DNA of 64,000 nucleotides, taken from contig JAJEJC010000007.1 in the NCBI GenBank assembly GCA_022828105.1, forward strand, positions 124,001 through 188,000, read 5' to 3'. Under the pieces are notes generated by a model. The model searched no databases. It worked only from the letters and a program-made list of their open reading frames with translations, and was not told where the DNA came from. The stretch is from Dehalococcoidia bacterium (GTDB lineage: Bacteria; Chloroflexota; Dehalococcoidia; Bin125). Both the position numbers and the translations under genes were made by a program. Of the stretch, positions 36,049-44,675 are shown in pieces (the stretch's first letter is position 1; every line of letters starts with the position of its first letter).

Positions 36049-37244
36049 GTCCACTCCTTCCGCGGTATCGCCGTGCCGAGAAACGCCTGCATATTGCGCC
36101 GCGTCTCGGACAGTGCATCACCGCCGAACTTCTCGAGGATCGCATCGGCCAGGACCAGGGCCAGCATCGCCTCGACAATCACGCCGGCGGCGGGCACGAC
36201 GCATACGTCCGAGCGCTCGAAGTGCGCTTCGACTCGCTCGCCTGTCGTGAGATCGGCCGACGGAAGCGGATGCGCCAGTGTCGCGATTGGCTTGACTGCG
36301 ACGCGAACCACCAGGTCTTCGCCGTTGGAGATGCCGCCTTCAATGCCGCCGGCATGGTTCGTCTGCCGACGCCAGGGCTGGTCGCCCCAGGCGTCCTGGG
36401 GCAGCACGACATCGTGGAAACTGCGTCCGGTCAGCGCCGCGCCGCTAAACCCGTCGCCGATCTCAACCCCCTTGAACGCATTCATCGAGAGGATCGCCTG
36501 GCCAATCCGACCGCTCAGCTTGCGGTCCCACTGTACGTGCGATCCGAGGCCGAACGGCAAGCCGCTGACTCGTGCTTCCAGCGTGCCGCCCAACGTGTCG
36601 CCGTCCTGCTTGGCCGCGTTGATCGCGTCGATCATCGCCGCCGCGACATCGGGATCGGTGCAGCGCACCGGCGATGCTTCCACGGTGTCCCAATCAGCCG
36701 TCGTCGACGGGTCAATAGACACCGAACCGATCTGCACGACGTGGCTGTTGAACTCGCAGCCCAGTTCCTCGCACAGCCGCCGCGCCACCGCGCCGGCCGC
36801 GACCCGCGCCGCGCTCTCCCCCGCCGATGCGCGCTCGAGCGAATCGCGGACATCCTCGTAGCCGTACTTGAGCGAGGCGGTCAGGTCGGCGTGACCGGGA
36901 CGCACACGCGTGACTTGCGTCGGCGGTGGATCGACCGCATCCAGCGACATCGTCTCGCGCCAGGGCCGCTTGTCCGGGCCAAGCCCCTGGTCAAAGTCGC
37001 GATTCTCAATCCACAGCGCGATTGGGCTCCCCATCGTTCGGCCCTGGCGCACGCCGCCTCGGATATGGGCGTAGTCGGTCTCGATCTTCATCCGACCGCC
37101 GCGTCCGTAACCGCGTTGCCGACGCGCAAGCTGTTGGCGAATCTGCTCTTCCGACAGCGGCAGACCGGACGGGACGCCGTCGACGATGACGGTCAATCCA
37201 GGCCCGTGCGATTCACCAGCCGTGAACCAGCGCAGACTGCCCAT
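36045..37244 (-). CDS. aroC: Chorismate synthase
   Basis: 399 residues, last step of the shikimate pathway, FMN-dependent. GESHGPGLTVIVDGVPSG at the N-terminus, RRQRGYGRGGRMKIE, RPGHADL, the RASAGESAARVAAGA core, and C-terminal RADLTTGERVEAHFERSD-like segment with PAAGVIVEAMLALVLAD. The ATG at 37244 gives the family N-terminus and has GGGAT upstream. GTGA overlap with aroKB follows. Confidence 0.96.
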   Translation of the reverse strand: MGSLRWFTAGESHGPGLTVIVDGVPSGLPLSEEQIRQQLARRQRGYGRGGRMKIETDYAHIRGGVRQGRTMGSPIALWIENRDFDQGLGPDKRPWRETMSLDAVDPPPTQVTRVRPGHADLTASLKYGYEDVRDSLERASAGESAARVAAGAVARRLCEELGCEFNSHVVQIGSVSIDPSTTADWDTVEASPVRCTDPDVAAAMIDAINAAKQDGDTLGGTLEARVSGLPFGLGSHVQWDRKLSGRIGQAILSMNAFKGVEIGDGFSGAALTGRSFHDVVLPQDAWGDQPWRRQTNHAGGIEGGISNGEDLVVRVAVKPIATLAHPLPSADLTTGERVEAHFERSDVCVVPAAGVIVEAMLALVLADAILEKFGGDALSETRRNMQAFLGTAIPRKEWT

Positions 37245-37287
37245 CGATCGATCCCTTTCGCCCCACTGCGGTCCGCCTCCACCGGCG

Positions 37288-37941
37288 TTAACCCGCGGCG
37301 GCCGCCGACTCGTCGTCCACCATATCCGCGAACGGATCGTCGGGCAGTTCAATCGGTCGCGGTTCGCCGTTCGGGGCGCGATCGGCGGTGGTCTCGAACT
37401 CGCGGGCGAGCACCGCCGGCGGCTGATTCCAGTCCAGGCTCATGGCCGAGGCGCGATCAGCCTGGACTGACAGGATCGGCAACGCTTCCGCCTTGCCCTC
37501 GGAGTCGCGGAACGTGGTGTAGACATCGACGCGCACATACTGGGGTCGGAAGTTGGGCAGGTCATAGAAGATCATCTCGACCAGCCGCATGGCCGTCGCG
37601 TAGGCGGTGTCGAGCGAGGACGCGATCTGTTCGCGAGCGCCGTCGACCACGCCAAACTCGGGATCGGCCGAGGTGCTGACGCGCACGTGTTCGGCCGACG
37701 CGCTGACCAGGTCCAAGCCCTGCACGCCCGCCCAGACCATCGCGCTGACGTCCTTGGGTGGTCGCTGTGTGCGCCAGTGCTCGATCTCCTGGTCGAGGAT
37801 GCCACGAATCGCCTGCATGTCGTTCTCGGCGACGAGCTGACGCCAGAACCGGTGCGTTCGCGCCTCCTTGAAGAGCAGCAGACCGATGCCGCCGAAGACC
37901 GCGGCAATAATGGCGAACCCAATCGTGACGCCCTCGTTCAC
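37288..37941 (-). CDS. Single-pass membrane protein between aroE and aroC
   Basis: 217 residues from a GTG that overlaps the aroE stop (GTGA) and follows GGAGG. One hydrophobic segment at about 6-23 (GFAIIAAVFGGIGLLLF) anchors a cytoplasmic or external domain of 190 residues rich in charged and aromatic residues (RFWRQLVAEND; EIEHWRTQRPPK; IFYDLPNFRPQYVRVDVYT), ending in an acidic tail. I recognise no family. Tight coupling inside an aromatic-biosynthesis and wall gene run gives no clear hint of function. Confidence 0.7.
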   Translation of the reverse strand: MNEGVTIGFAIIAAVFGGIGLLLFKEARTHRFWRQLVAENDMQAIRGILDQEIEHWRTQRPPKDVSAMVWAGVQGLDLVSASAEHVRVSTSADPEFGVVDGAREQIASSLDTAYATAMRLVEMIFYDLPNFRPQYVRVDVYTTFRDSEGKAEALPILSVQADRASAMSLDWNQPPAVLAREFETTADRAPNGEPRPIELPDDPFADMVDDESAAAAG

Positions 37942-38798
37942 ACCGCCGCCTCCGACATCGCCTCTGCAGCTGACTGCAGCATCACCTCGACAGGCGCCTC
38001 GCGCTCCGTCCACAGTTCAAACGACGCTGCGCCCTGATAGACAAGCATTGGCAGGCCGCCGATTGCGCGGCGTCCCGTTTCCCGCACCGCCTTGACCAGC
38101 GAAGTCTCGACCGGGTTCGCGATCAGGTCGGCCACAAACGCATCCGCCGCGAGCAGGGATGGTTCAAACGGCAACTGCCCTTCCGTCTCGTTGCCCTTCA
38201 GTCCGACGGACGTGCATTGCACGACCAGGTCGGCGTGCCCCAGGGCGTCAAGCACGCGCTCGTCGTCGGGGCCCATCGAGCTCAGCGAGACATCGGCCGA
38301 TGCAGCCGCGAGGTCGTGACGCAGGCGCCCCGCGCGGACGGTCGTGCGGTTGACGATGATGAGCGAGTCAACCCCGCGCCAGATCAACCCCCAGGCGACG
38401 GCGCGGGCCGCGCCGCCTGCGCCCCAGAGCACGGCACGCGCGCCACGGGGATCGAAGCCCGCCTCCGCCAGTGATCGTTGGAAGCCGGTCACGTCGGTGT
38501 TGTAACCCTGCAGGTGCCCCTCGTTGTTGACGATCGTGTTGATCGCACCCACGAATCGCGCCGTCTGATGCAGGCCGTCCATGTGCCGCAGCGCCGCTTC
38601 CTTGAATGGAATCGTCACGTTGGCGCCCAGTGCATCGTCGCTTCGCAGCTCGTTGATAAACGTCTCCAGCACGGACGGTTGAAGATCCCAGGCCTGGTAG
38701 CGAGCATCGATTCCGGCCGCATCGAATCCTGCTTGTTGAAAGCGCGGCGAGATGCTGTGCGCTACCGGATGACCGATCACCCCGACGCGACGTTTCAT
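37938..38798 (-). CDS. aroE: Shikimate dehydrogenase
   Basis: 286 residues, NADP-dependent reduction of 3-dehydroshikimate. N-terminal VIGHPVAHSISPRFQQAGFDAAGID (substrate-binding Ser pair), GANVTIPFKEAALRHMDG with the catalytic Lys, NTIVN, the dinucleotide-binding WGAGGAARAVAWGL and C-terminal LVYQGAASFELWT. Overlaps mltG upstream and the 217-residue gene downstream by four bases each. Confidence 0.95.
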   Translation of the reverse strand: MKRRVGVIGHPVAHSISPRFQQAGFDAAGIDARYQAWDLQPSVLETFINELRSDDALGANVTIPFKEAALRHMDGLHQTARFVGAINTIVNNEGHLQGYNTDVTGFQRSLAEAGFDPRGARAVLWGAGGAARAVAWGLIWRGVDSLIIVNRTTVRAGRLRHDLAAASADVSLSSMGPDDERVLDALGHADLVVQCTSVGLKGNETEGQLPFEPSLLAADAFVADLIANPVETSLVKAVRETGRRAIGGLPMLVYQGAASFELWTEREAPVEVMLQSAAEAMSEAAV

Positions 38799-39850
38799 CG
38801 GTTGGCTCCTCGATATCGCTCGACGTTGGCCTGGTGCTCTTCAAACGTCACCGCGAAGGCGTGCGTGCCGTCGCCGCGGGCGAAGAGGAACAGGTACGGC
38901 ACGGCGGCAGGATTGGCAGCGGCTGAGATTGAGTCAAGCCCCGGCGATGCGATTGGCGACGGCGGCAGACCCGAGGACACGTACGTATTGAACGGGGACT
39001 GTGTCGCCAGGTCTGCGCCCGTCAGTTCCTGTTTCCACCACTCAGCCGGCTCGCCAACCGCGTACTGAACCGTGGAGTCGAACTGCAGCGGCATGCCGGC
39101 GGCAAGCCGGTTCCAGATCACCGCAGAGACCAACACGCGTTCAAAATCCTCGACCACTTCCCGCTCGATGATCGACGCAATCGTCACGATCTCGTGCAGC
39201 GTTCGGCCCGATTCGGCGATCCGGTCGCGCAGGTCCTGGGTCAGCGCGTCGTCGAAGCGCCGCAGCATCTGGCGTAGGGCATCTTCGGCCGTTCCGTCCA
39301 GGGGAAATGTGTAGGCGCTGGGAAACAGGTACCCCTCGAGCGACGTTCCCGACGGACGCGATGCGGCAAGCGTGCGGGCGACCAGATCGGAGCTCGGTGT
39401 TCTGGCCGCGGTCAGGAACGACGTTGCATCGACCACTTCTGACTCCACCAGACGTTCCGTTACCTGTTCGAGCCTCAGTCCTTCCGGCAACACGACGCGC
39501 CAGGGCGAGGTCTCTCCAAAGTGTATGCGCCGCAGAATCTCATAGGTCGTGAGTCCGGCTTCGAAGCTGTAGGCGCCCGGCTCAAGCCTCGATTCCCAGC
39601 CCAGCAACAGCGCGAGCATTTCAAAGCGGTAGTGGGAGTCGATGACGTGGTTTGCGACCAGGCGTCGGCCGATTGAACCCGCGGTGTCGCCGGCGACCAC
39701 CGTCACGGACGTGTTGTCGGTCGCGCCGATTGTGGGCGTCGGTCTCCTTCCAGGCTCGTAGGAGTCCGGCGTCTTCGAGAGCGCGACCGTAGCCGCCGCG
39801 ATTGCTGCGAACAGCACGGCGCACATCGCAATCGTGACGCCGGCTCTCAT
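38795..39850 (-). CDS. mltG: MltG, endolytic murein transglycosylase
   Basis: 351 residues, membrane-anchored cleavage of nascent glycan strands. One N-terminal transmembrane helix (about 4-24) is followed by a LysM-like region and the YceG domain: VVLPEGLRLEQVTERL, LEGYLFPSAYTF, catalytic TIASIIEREV, LQFDSTVQYA, and SPFNTYVSSGLPPSPIASPG. All core motifs are kept. It overlaps ruvX (ATGA) upstream and aroE downstream; ruvX-mltG-aroE linkage is frequent. Confidence 0.95.
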   Translation of the reverse strand: MRAGVTIAMCAVLFAAIAAATVALSKTPDSYEPGRRPTPTIGATDNTSVTVVAGDTAGSIGRRLVANHVIDSHYRFEMLALLLGWESRLEPGAYSFEAGLTTYEILRRIHFGETSPWRVVLPEGLRLEQVTERLVESEVVDATSFLTAARTPSSDLVARTLAASRPSGTSLEGYLFPSAYTFPLDGTAEDALRQMLRRFDDALTQDLRDRIAESGRTLHEIVTIASIIEREVVEDFERVLVSAVIWNRLAAGMPLQFDSTVQYAVGEPAEWWKQELTGADLATQSPFNTYVSSGLPPSPIASPGLDSISAAANPAAVPYLFLFARGDGTHAFAVTFEEHQANVERYRGANR

Positions 39851-40362
39851 CTACGTTCACGATCGGCGCGATCGGCCAGTGCGCGAGCCTCTGTTCCCGC
39901 CGTTGCGTCGAGCCATCGCTGCAGGATCCTGGCGGCCGCCTCGGCATGCGAGCGTTGACGCTCGCGCCTGCGCCGCTGTGTGCTCTTGCGCCCCGGAGCC
40001 CGTGGCTTGCCGCCCCGTTCGCGTTCGGCCGACAGCATCCTGACATCAGGGCTTGCGCTTGAGTAGCGTTCGTTCTGCGCAATGCACTCGGCTCCCAGCG
40101 CCTGCGCCAGCGCTTCGCCCCACTCGCGGAAGCGTTGCGCCTGTTCGTCTTCTTGACCGTCCGGACGCAGCGGCACGCCGATCACGAGCTGGGCGACCGG
40201 GTCGCCGCCGAGCAAGTCGCGCAGCGATTCGAGCACGGCTTGCTCCCCGGCCTGCCGGTCGAGTGTGCCGACAGGCAGGGCGAGCGACGACCCCTGCGCC
40301 GCTCGGGCGACGCCGATCCAGCGCTCCCCCGGATCAATCGCGACGGCGCAGCCGCGTGACAT
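39847..40362 (-). CDS. ruvX: RuvX/YqgF, RNase H-fold nuclease
   Basis: 171 residues. RNase H-like protein linked to pre-16S rRNA end processing or Holliday-junction resolution. First acidic motif AVAIDPGERWIGVA, VIGVPLRPDG, then the NERYSS glutamate. A basic insert (PGRKSTQRRRRERQR) precedes the final helix SHAEAAARILQRWL, where the usual catalytic Asp is His. The ATG at 40362 yields the family N-terminus 10 bases after the alaS stop; the ribosome-binding site is weak. Confidence 0.88.
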   Translation of the reverse strand: MSRGCAVAIDPGERWIGVARAAQGSSLALPVGTLDRQAGEQAVLESLRDLLGGDPVAQLVIGVPLRPDGQEDEQAQRFREWGEALAQALGAECIAQNERYSSASPDVRMLSAERERGGKPRAPGRKSTQRRRRERQRSHAEAAARILQRWLDATAGTEARALADRADRERR

Positions 40363-40372
40363 GGCCGGCGTC

Positions 40373-43021
40373 CTATCCAAGCTGCTCCTGGACCGCGTCC
40401 GCGACTGCGGCGAGCGCTTCATCGAGTTTGCCTGCGTCGCGGCCGCCGGCCTGGGCCATATCGGGCGCGCCGCCTCCGCCGCCTCCTGCGATTCGCGCGA
40501 TGCCTCCGATGAGCTTGCCCGCATTGATTCCGCTGGCGACTGCGCCATCGGTCGCCATGGCGACAAACAGGGGGCGATCGTTCGCGACTGCGCCGAGCAC
40601 GATCACACCGTCGCGACCGCTCTCGATCAGTCGGCGGCGGACTTCGTCGCCCGCGCGACGCAGCGCGTCGGCTGATTCGACGGCAACTCTCCCTGAGGCC
40701 ACCGCGAGCGATGAGACCTCAACCGCCGACGCGGCGATCTGCTCGGCATCCGTGGCGCCGGTCTGGGCCTCGACTGCTTGCAGCCGCCGACGCAACTCGG
40801 CCGCTTCCGTCTGCAACTGGGCAATGCGCTCGCCGGCGGTGTCCGGCGTCGCACGGACCGAGCCGGCGATCTCCGCCAGCGCATCGAGTCGCGAGTCGGT
40901 CCAATCGGAGGCGGCGGCGCCGGTCAGCGCCTCGATCCGGCGCACACCGGCGCCGACGCTGCCCTCCGAGATGATCTGAAACGCGCCGACGAAGCCGGTC
41001 GCGGACGCATGCGTGCCGCCGCACAGCTCCTTGGAGAAGCAATCGTGGACATGGGGGTCGGGGTCGCAGATTTCCACGACGCGCACGTCGGTTTCGTACC
41101 GCTCGCCGAAGATTGCCATCGCGCCGGTCTTGAGCGCGTCGTCGTAGGACATCTCAGTTGTGGCGACGGGGATGTTGTCGCGAATGCGTTCCTGAACGAG
41201 TTGCTGGACCCTGCGCAGGTCCACCGGGTCGGGCGCGTCGGGCTGGGTGTAATCGAAGCGCAGATGGTCGGGGGCGACCAGTGATCCGGCCTGGCGTACG
41301 TGCTCTCCGAGCACGTGCCGCAGCGCCGCGTGCAAGAGATGGGTGGCTGTGTGATTGCGGGCCGCGTCGGCGCGGCGAGCGCGGCTCACTTCGGCCGACA
41401 CGCGGCTGCCGACAGCGACTTCGCCCGACGCGACCACGCCGATGTGCGCGATCACGTCGCCGAAGGCCCTGGTGTCGGACACATCGACCTGTAGCCCGTC
41501 GCCGCGCAGCCAGCCGGCGTCGCCGACCTGTCCACCACCCTCGGGATAGAACGAGGTTCGATCCAGGACCAGGCTGACTTCATCGCCCGTTGACGCGAAC
41601 GCCACTTGTTCGCCGCCGGCGACGATGGCCACCACTTCAGCCTCGGCCTCGATGGACTCGTAGCCGGTGAATTCGGTGGCGACTTCCAGCTCCGCGTACC
41701 GCGCCGCATCTTCGTCGTAGGCAAAGGTCGCCTGCTGCCGCGAGCGCTCGCGTTGAGCCTGCAACGCGGCGTCAAACTGCTCCCGCAGGGTCGCCTCGTC
41801 ACCGAGCGCGTGTCGCTCCCTGGCGACTTCTGCGGTGACTTCAAAGGGCAATCCGTACGTGTCGTACAGCTCGAAGGCGTCGCGGCCGCTGATCGCGCCG
41901 GTCTCCAGCGCCGCGATCCTGCTTTCCAGCAATGAGCGCCCGGTCGACAACGTGCGGCGGAAGCGGTGCTCTTCCTGGTCGAGCACATTGGCGACCAGCG
42001 CGGCGTGTTCGTTCAGCTCGGGATACCAGGCCGCCATCACGTCGCGTACCTCGACCGCCAGGTCCGAGAGCAGGTCGTCGCTGATTCCAAGCGAGTCGGC
42101 CATGTACAACGCGCGCCTGATCAGCCGACGCAGCACATAGCCGCGGCCCTCATTGCCGGGAATCGCGCCATCGGCGACCAGGAAGGTCATGGCCCGGCCG
42201 TGCTCGGCGACCACTCGCATCGCGCGTCGGTCGGTCTCGTCTGCGCTCTGGTACTCGCGATCGCAGCGACCGCCGATGTACTCCAACAGCGGCGCGAACA
42301 GATCGGTGTCGTAGAGGTTGTCCATGTCCTGCAGCATCATCGCCCAGCGCTCGAGTCCGGCGCCGGTGTCGATGCTCTGCGCGGGCAAGTCCTCGCGGCG
42401 GCCGTCGTCGAACCGCGTCCATTGCATGAAGACCAGGTTCCAGATCTCCAGCCACTTCTCCTCGGCCTCGGCGGGTCCGGCGTCGTCGCGGTAACCGGGA
42501 CGCATGTCGTAGTGCAACTCCGAGCACGGCCCGCACGGTCCCGTCGGACCGGCCGCCCAGAAGTTGCCCTGGTCTTCGCCGTAGCGGTAGATCTTCGAGT
42601 CGGGCAGGCCGATCTTCTTCCACTGCTCATAGGCGAAGTCGTCGTCCGTGAAGACGGTGGCGACCAGCCGCTCCGGCGGGATGCCGATCACGTCGGTGAC
42701 CAGCTCCCAGGCCCAGGCCTGCGCCTCGGCCTTGAAGTAGTCGCCCAGCGAAAAGTTGCCGAGCATCTCGAACATGGTCAGGTGCGACGCGTCGCCGACC
42801 TCGTCGATATCGGTCGTGCGGAAGCACTTCTGGATCGAGGTCAAGCGATGGTGCGGAGGCTGCGCCTCGCCGAGGAAGTAGGGCTTGAACGGGACCATGC
42901 CCGCGCTGGTGAAGAGCAGCGTCGAATCCCCCGGGGCGGTCAGCGGTGCGGACGCGACCGCGAGATGGTCGCGCTCAACGAAAAAATCGGTGAATGTCTT
43001 GCGGATGGTCTGAGCGTCCAT
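40373..43021 (-). CDS. alaS: Alanyl-tRNA synthetase
   Basis: 882 residues, full length. Catalytic core: IRKTFTDFFVERDH, LLFTSAGMVPFKPYFLG, RLTSIQKCFRTTDIDEVG (motif 2), and GAGLERWAM (motif 3). The editing domain has NHTATHLLHAALRHVLG and the zinc-type CGGTHASATGFVGAF; the oligomerisation C-Ala domain has GGGGGGAPDMAQAGG. The ATG at 43021 starts the family N-terminus MDAQTIRKTF. The transcript probably begins near 43130 and so has a leader of about 110 bases that contains a 12-base direct repeat. Confidence 0.97.
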   Translation of the reverse strand: MDAQTIRKTFTDFFVERDHLAVASAPLTAPGDSTLLFTSAGMVPFKPYFLGEAQPPHHRLTSIQKCFRTTDIDEVGDASHLTMFEMLGNFSLGDYFKAEAQAWAWELVTDVIGIPPERLVATVFTDDDFAYEQWKKIGLPDSKIYRYGEDQGNFWAAGPTGPCGPCSELHYDMRPGYRDDAGPAEAEEKWLEIWNLVFMQWTRFDDGRREDLPAQSIDTGAGLERWAMMLQDMDNLYDTDLFAPLLEYIGGRCDREYQSADETDRRAMRVVAEHGRAMTFLVADGAIPGNEGRGYVLRRLIRRALYMADSLGISDDLLSDLAVEVRDVMAAWYPELNEHAALVANVLDQEEHRFRRTLSTGRSLLESRIAALETGAISGRDAFELYDTYGLPFEVTAEVARERHALGDEATLREQFDAALQAQRERSRQQATFAYDEDAARYAELEVATEFTGYESIEAEAEVVAIVAGGEQVAFASTGDEVSLVLDRTSFYPEGGGQVGDAGWLRGDGLQVDVSDTRAFGDVIAHIGVVASGEVAVGSRVSAEVSRARRADAARNHTATHLLHAALRHVLGEHVRQAGSLVAPDHLRFDYTQPDAPDPVDLRRVQQLVQERIRDNIPVATTEMSYDDALKTGAMAIFGERYETDVRVVEICDPDPHVHDCFSKELCGGTHASATGFVGAFQIISEGSVGAGVRRIEALTGAAASDWTDSRLDALAEIAGSVRATPDTAGERIAQLQTEAAELRRRLQAVEAQTGATDAEQIAASAVEVSSLAVASGRVAVESADALRRAGDEVRRRLIESGRDGVIVLGAVANDRPLFVAMATDGAVASGINAGKLIGGIARIAGGGGGGAPDMAQAGGRDAGKLDEALAAVADAVQEQLG

Positions 43022-43069
43022 GGTCTGTCGGTCGCCTTGAAGACTGGGGAAAGCCTGTGGATTGCGATA

Positions 43070-43094
43070 CGCGAAGACATGGCGCGAAGACATG
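43070..43094. repeat. 12-base direct repeat in the alaS leader
   Basis: CGCGAAGACATG at 43070-43081 and again at 43083-43094, one base apart. It lies 49-73 bases before the alaS ATG and inside the predicted leader. Confidence 0.8.
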
Positions 43095-43135
43095 CTTCGA
43101 CGAGGGCGGGCTCCCGAGGAGCACCGCCAGAATCG

Positions 43136-43141
43136 AGTATA
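43136..43141 (-). promoter_or_regulatory. Candidate -10 of alaS
   Basis: TATACT on the minus strand within TGCGTATACTC, identical over 11 bases to the element upstream of the PHP gene. No -35 at normal distance is convincing. Confidence 0.45.
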
Positions 43142-43192
43142 CGCAGGCGTCCGGACTCGCCCACCGCGCGCAACGAAGCTGCGTCGACGCGG

Positions 43193-43222
43193 TTGACAGT
43201 CAATATCCTGGCTACCTAGCGT
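43193..43222 (+). promoter_or_regulatory. Candidate promoter of the glmU cluster with overlapping palindrome
   Basis: A perfect TTGACA (43193-43198), 18-base spacer and a poor TAGCGT (43217-43222). The -35 is part of the palindrome TTGACAGTCAA (43193-43203), which could be an operator. glmU starts 35 bases further on. Confidence 0.45.
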
Positions 43223-43256
43223 TGAGTCCACCAACCCTCGTGATTCGGAGCCCCGA

Positions 43257-44675
43257 TTGAGTTCCGACGACGATCCGCCAGAATCCGATCCGTTTCCCCA
43301 TGTCACTGCGGTCGTGCTCGCCGCCGGAGACGGTACGCGCCTGGGTTCGGAAATTCCCAAGCCTGCGTACCCAATCTGCGGACGGGCGATGGCCGCGCAC
43401 GTGTTGCACGCGCTCAGCGCCGCCGGCATCCGTCGAGCCGTCGTGGTCATCGGGGCCGGTCCGCGTGGGGATACCGTTCGCGATGCGCTCGATGCCGACC
43501 CTTCGGCGATCAAGCTGTCCTACGTCGTGCAACCCAAGCCGCGAGGCACCGCGGACGCCGTGCTGACGGCACGGAGGGAAGCGTGTAGCGCCGAAGTACT
43601 CGTCGTCAATGGCGATCTACCGCTCCTCACAGCCGACCAGATCAGCCCGGTACTGTTGGCCGAGGACGCAGACGCCGTGATTGCCACGGCGCAGGCAGCC
43701 GATCCGTCCAACATGGGCCGCATCGTGCGCGGCGAGTGCGGCTCGCTGCGGGAGATCGTCGAGTGGCGCGACGCGTCGGACGCGGTGCGTCGACTCCGCG
43801 AGGTCAACCTGGGCCTGTACAAGTTCCGCAGCGACTATCTCTGGCCTGAGCTGGAGCGCATCGTAACCCGGGCAACGGGCTCCGGCGAGGCGTATGCAAC
43901 CGACGCCATTCCCGCTGCGGCCGCGCGAGGCCGAGCCCGCGCCGTCGAGGTCTCAATGGCCGACGGCCGATTGAACGTCGAGTCGCCCGCGGACGCCGCC
44001 GATGCAGAGGCGGTGTTACGCAAGCGAATCGTCGGCGCGCACCTCGAGTCGGGTGTCCACATTCGCGATCGCGGCGTGGTCTGGATCGATGCGCAGGCGA
44101 CCATTGCCGCACGGGCCGTGATCGAGCCCGGCGTCCACATCCGCGGCGCGAGCAGCATCGGCGCGAACTCGCGGATCGGTCCGAATGCGGTGATCGAGGA
44201 CTCCACAATTGGCGAGCGCTGCGTCGTCGAATCATGCACCATTCGGGGTTCGCGGCTGCTCGACGATGTCGAGGTCGGCCCCTACACGACCATTCGGCCC
44301 GGCTGCGTGATCGGGTCTCACGCGCACATCGGCACACACGCCGAGCTGAAACAGGCCCGCGTCGGCGAGTACGTGCAAATCGGGCACTACTGCTATCTCG
44401 GCGACGCGGAGATCGGCGCGCGCGCCAACTACGGCGCCGGCGCGATCACCTGCAACTTCGACGGCGAATCGAAGCACGTCACCAGCATCGGCGAGGACGC
44501 GTTCATCGGCAGCGGCACGATGCTGGTCGCTCCGCTCACGATTGGCGCGCGCGCCCGCACCGGGGCGGGATCGGTCGTGACCAGGGACGTGCCGGACGAC
44601 GGCAACGCCGTAGGTCATCCGGCGCGTCTCACTCCGGCGCGCCGGGAGCGGCGAGGATCGGAGCGGCCCGCATGA
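43257..44675 (+). CDS. glmU: GlmU, bifunctional UDP-GlcNAc pyrophosphorylase / GlcN-1-P acetyltransferase
   Basis: 472 residues; last two steps to UDP-N-acetylglucosamine. N-terminal uridyltransferase: VLAAGDGTRLGSEIPKP near 20, QPKPRGTADAVL, VVNGDLPLL, EVNLGLY and YATD. C-terminal left-handed beta-helix from about 260, with hexapeptide repeats (GVHIRGASSIG, NSRIGPNAVI), KQARVGEYVQIGHYCYLGDAEIGARANYGAGAITCNFDG and the catalytic histidine region. The start is TTG at 43257, six bases after GGAG. The stop overlaps the next gene (ATGA). It works in one pathway with glmS at the right end of the window. Confidence 0.96.
   Translation: MSSDDDPPESDPFPHVTAVVLAAGDGTRLGSEIPKPAYPICGRAMAAHVLHALSAAGIRRAVVVIGAGPRGDTVRDALDADPSAIKLSYVVQPKPRGTADAVLTARREACSAEVLVVNGDLPLLTADQISPVLLAEDADAVIATAQAADPSNMGRIVRGECGSLREIVEWRDASDAVRRLREVNLGLYKFRSDYLWPELERIVTRATGSGEAYATDAIPAAAARGRARAVEVSMADGRLNVESPADAADAEAVLRKRIVGAHLESGVHIRDRGVVWIDAQATIAARAVIEPGVHIRGASSIGANSRIGPNAVIEDSTIGERCVVESCTIRGSRLLDDVEVGPYTTIRPGCVIGSHAHIGTHAELKQARVGEYVQIGHYCYLGDAEIGARANYGAGAITCNFDGESKHVTSIGEDAFIGSGTMLVAPLTIGARARTGAGSVVTRDVPDDGNAVGHPARLTPARRERRGSERPA

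Noticed and set aside
36222-37679. 485-codon plus-strand frame opposite aroC
   Set aside because: Antisense shadow of chorismate synthase with low-complexity Arg-rich product.
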